Shown: in pieces, positions 32,346 to 33,447 of the stretch
How positions within the stretch are numbered: position 1 is the stretch's first letter
How the letters are laid out: each line of letters opens with the position of its first letter
Origin: Desulfurococcaceae archaeon
Lineage (GTDB): Archaea > Thermoproteota > Thermoprotei_A > Sulfolobales > Desulfurococcaceae
Length of the DNA: 33,447 nt
NCBI GenBank assembly: GCA_020833245.1
Contig: JAJHQQ010000007.1
Span: 1 to 33,447 of the forward strand
Direction: 5' to 3'
The notes under the pieces: model-generated
The model's input: only the letters and a program-made list of their open reading frames with translations
Databases searched by the model: none
What the model was told of the DNA's origin: nothing
Program-made: the position numbers and the translations under genes

Positions 32346-32719
32346 GCGAGCTCGTAGCTCTCGTTGAGAGAATGATCAAGGCGTTTAGGAGCTTCGGGTA
32401 CTTCTTCTTTGAAGACAAGGAGTTACAGCGCGTGAGAGATGTCTTGGTGAAAGCCGAGATAGACAAGCTCGTAGAAGTCAAGCCTGTAGACGATAAGTAC
32501 CCATACATAGTCGCGGTAACAGCGTCACGCAGGAATTTAGAGCACGAGTGTGTTAGTAGAGTTGACTCACTCCTAGCTAAGGGTAGTATATCCCAGGATG
32601 AGTACAAGAGGTATAGGAGAGAGCTAATTGAGCAGTGTATAATTAGCTTAGAAAAAGAGCGTGTTAAAGAAATAGTAAAAATGCTTGAAAACTACTTAAA
32701 TAAGATAAAACAGGGTTAA
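32342..32719 (+). CDS. Hypothetical protein (125 aa, helical)
   Basis: A 125-residue mostly alpha-helical protein. The first half has hydrophobic and aromatic residues (MIKAFRSFGYFFFEDKEL), a short beta region follows (KYPYIVAVTAS), then charged helices with two cysteines (ECVSRVDSLL, QCIISLEKERVKEIVKMLENYL). GTG 32342 overlaps the upstream stop by four bases, indicating coupled translation. It is the last gene of the HD operon and ends two bases before the convergent DUF47 gene. I do not recognise a family. Confidence 0.58.
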   Translation: MSELVALVERMIKAFRSFGYFFFEDKELQRVRDVLVKAEIDKLVEVKPVDDKYPYIVAVTASRRNLEHECVSRVDSLLAKGSISQDEYKRYRRELIEQCIISLEKERVKEIVKMLENYLNKIKQG

Positions 32720-32721
32720 GC

Positions 32722-33390
32722 TTAAATCCTTAAGAGAGCTATGCTCCTCAAGACATCAGCGACGTCTTCACACCTATCTGCTGCTTCCTCAACTAGATCT
32801 ACTACCTCCTTTGCGAGCATACAGGTAGATGTCTTAGTTTCATCGCAGTGCCTATATACTTCTCTCAGAGCATTAACTCTCACATCGTCAACCTCTTCTT
32901 CGAGAGCTTCTATTTTATTGCAGAGCTCAAGCACACTCTTCTTGTCCTCATGAATGAGCTTATTAGTAGCCTCTAACACCAGCTTATAAGCTTCTAGAAC
33001 ACTATTAGCCATTTTAGCAACAAATTCAAGTACACTACTCGGAATATTATCATATATTGCGAGCTCTAAGCGCCGAGTCCACCCCTTAGCCTTTGAGGCT
33101 ACATCGTCACTGACTAGTATAAGTCTAATAAGCTCCTCTCTATCCACCGCGTGGAAAACACCTGTGACGAGCTCTGCGAGAATTCTCCTCTTCACATTAT
33201 CCGCCTCTCTTTCTAGTCTAAAAACCTCAGCCCACTCAGCTTCAAGTCTCTGTTTATCACTACTCATATAGGCTTGTAGAGCTCTATAAGCGTGATCAAT
33301 AACGCCTAAGACGAGCTTTGCGTGCTCTAAGTAGAGGTTTAATGCCTCTCTCCCCTTAAACCTAGAGACCCAGAGCCACGTTGACGTAAT
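32722..33390 (-). CDS. DUF47/PhoU-like phosphate-transport regulator, apparent ATT start
   Basis: A four-helix protein of the TIGR00153/COG1392 family, which usually accompanies Pit-type phosphate transporters. From the first ATG (33267) only 181 residues would be made, but the frame codes for typical family sequence upstream (SRFKGREALNLYLEHAKLVLGVIDHAYRALQAY). That region contains no ATG, GTG or TTG before the in-frame TAA. GGGGTGA (33401-33395 on the minus strand) sits four bases before ATT 33390 and seven before ACG 33387, and a TATA box lies about 25 bases further. A start at ATT gives 222 residues, the usual length. Conserved LEREADNVKRRI and ALEEEVDDVR helices are clear. No transporter is in the window. 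Confidence 0.82.
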   Translation of the reverse strand: MTSTWLWVSRFKGREALNLYLEHAKLVLGVIDHAYRALQAYMSSDKQRLEAEWAEVFRLEREADNVKRRILAELVTGVFHAVDREELIRLILVSDDVASKAKGWTRRLELAIYDNIPSSVLEFVAKMANSVLEAYKLVLEATNKLIHEDKKSVLELCNKIEALEEEVDDVRVNALREVYRHCDETKTSTCMLAKEVVDLVEEAADRCEDVADVLRSIALLRI

Positions 33391-33421
33391 AATTTCACCC
33401 CGTAAAGTAGTTGAGCACGGT

Positions 33422-33433
33422 GTAATATATTAT
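33422..33433 (-). promoter_or_regulatory. TATA box for the DUF47 gene
   Basis: ATAATATATTAC on the minus strand would start transcription near 33403, just before the GGGGTGA ribosome binding site. This pins the coding start to about 33390, not the ATG at 33267. Confidence 0.55.
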
Positions 33434-33447
33434 TCCAAGTAGAGCTG

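Noticed and set aside
1-33447. CRISPR arrays, insertion sequences or prophage genes
   Set aside because: No spaced direct repeats, transposase or phage structural genes were found on either strand.

Overview
The window comes from an archaeon, most likely a thermophilic crenarchaeote (Thermoproteota) of Desulfurococcales or Thermofilales type; I cannot place it lower. Direct markers are the Fe-S large subunit of archaeal primase (priL), the wyosine enzyme Taw3, archaeal D-aminoacyl-tRNA deacylase, a geranylgeranyl-reductase-family flavoprotein, AMP phosphorylase, an ADP-forming acyl-CoA synthetase subunit, a tRNA-Thr(UGU) with a 30-base intron and no encoded CCA, and a C/D box guide RNA candidate. 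Genes are packed tightly, with many 4-41 base overlaps, GTG and TTG starts, GAGGTGA/GGTG-type ribosome binding sites and TATA boxes about 25 bases before the expected transcript start. I see no insertion sequence, prophage or CRISPR array.

Layout. 1-3.4 kb: a truncated Lrp-like regulator, a radical SAM enzyme, an aldo/keto reductase, an overlooked 54-residue cysteine protein and a YkgJ-type cysteine-cluster protein. The regulator and the small protein share a CSKC-x5-C motif. 3.4-5.6 kb: an unknown gene, a membrane-tethered winged-helix regulator and an unknown partner. 5.6-7.8 kb: sRNA candidate, priL, tRNA-Thr, MoaD-like and GNAT genes. 7.9-10.7 kb: two beta-rich unknown proteins around a 560-base gene-poor gap with a possible gene fossil. 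10.7-14.2 kb: tRNA quality and modification genes (dtdA, taw3, a tRNA-binding OB protein) and the acyl-CoA synthetase. 14.2-17.4 kb: a minus-strand operon of YjbQ, nicotinate phosphoribosyltransferase, a nucleotidyltransferase and a phosphoesterase-fold protein that has lost most metal ligands. 17.5-21.2 kb: Hsp20, a phosphodiesterase, uridine phosphorylase, a PfkB kinase and an unknown. 21.2-23.5 kb: an RNA m5C methyltransferase, a PUA protein and DUF72. 23.5-28.8 kb: phosphohexomutase, a small helical protein, AMP phosphorylase, a geranylgeranyl-reductase-like protein and DUF429. 28.8-33.4 kb: a DHH phosphoesterase, a small winged-helix protein, an HD phosphohydrolase with three unknown followers, and a DUF47/PhoU-like protein at the right edge.

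Uridine phosphorylase, the PfkB kinase and AMP phosphorylase are what the nucleoside-degrading pentose bisphosphate pathway needs to make and use ribose phosphates; the isomerase and RuBisCO steps are not in the window.

The most unusual observations are two genes (the PfkB kinase and DUF47) whose conserved N-termini have no ATG, GTG or TTG but carry a well-placed ribosome binding site in front of ATA and ATT; the shared CSKC-x5-C motif; the degenerate phosphoesterase; the guide RNA; and the HD-plus-three-unknowns operon.
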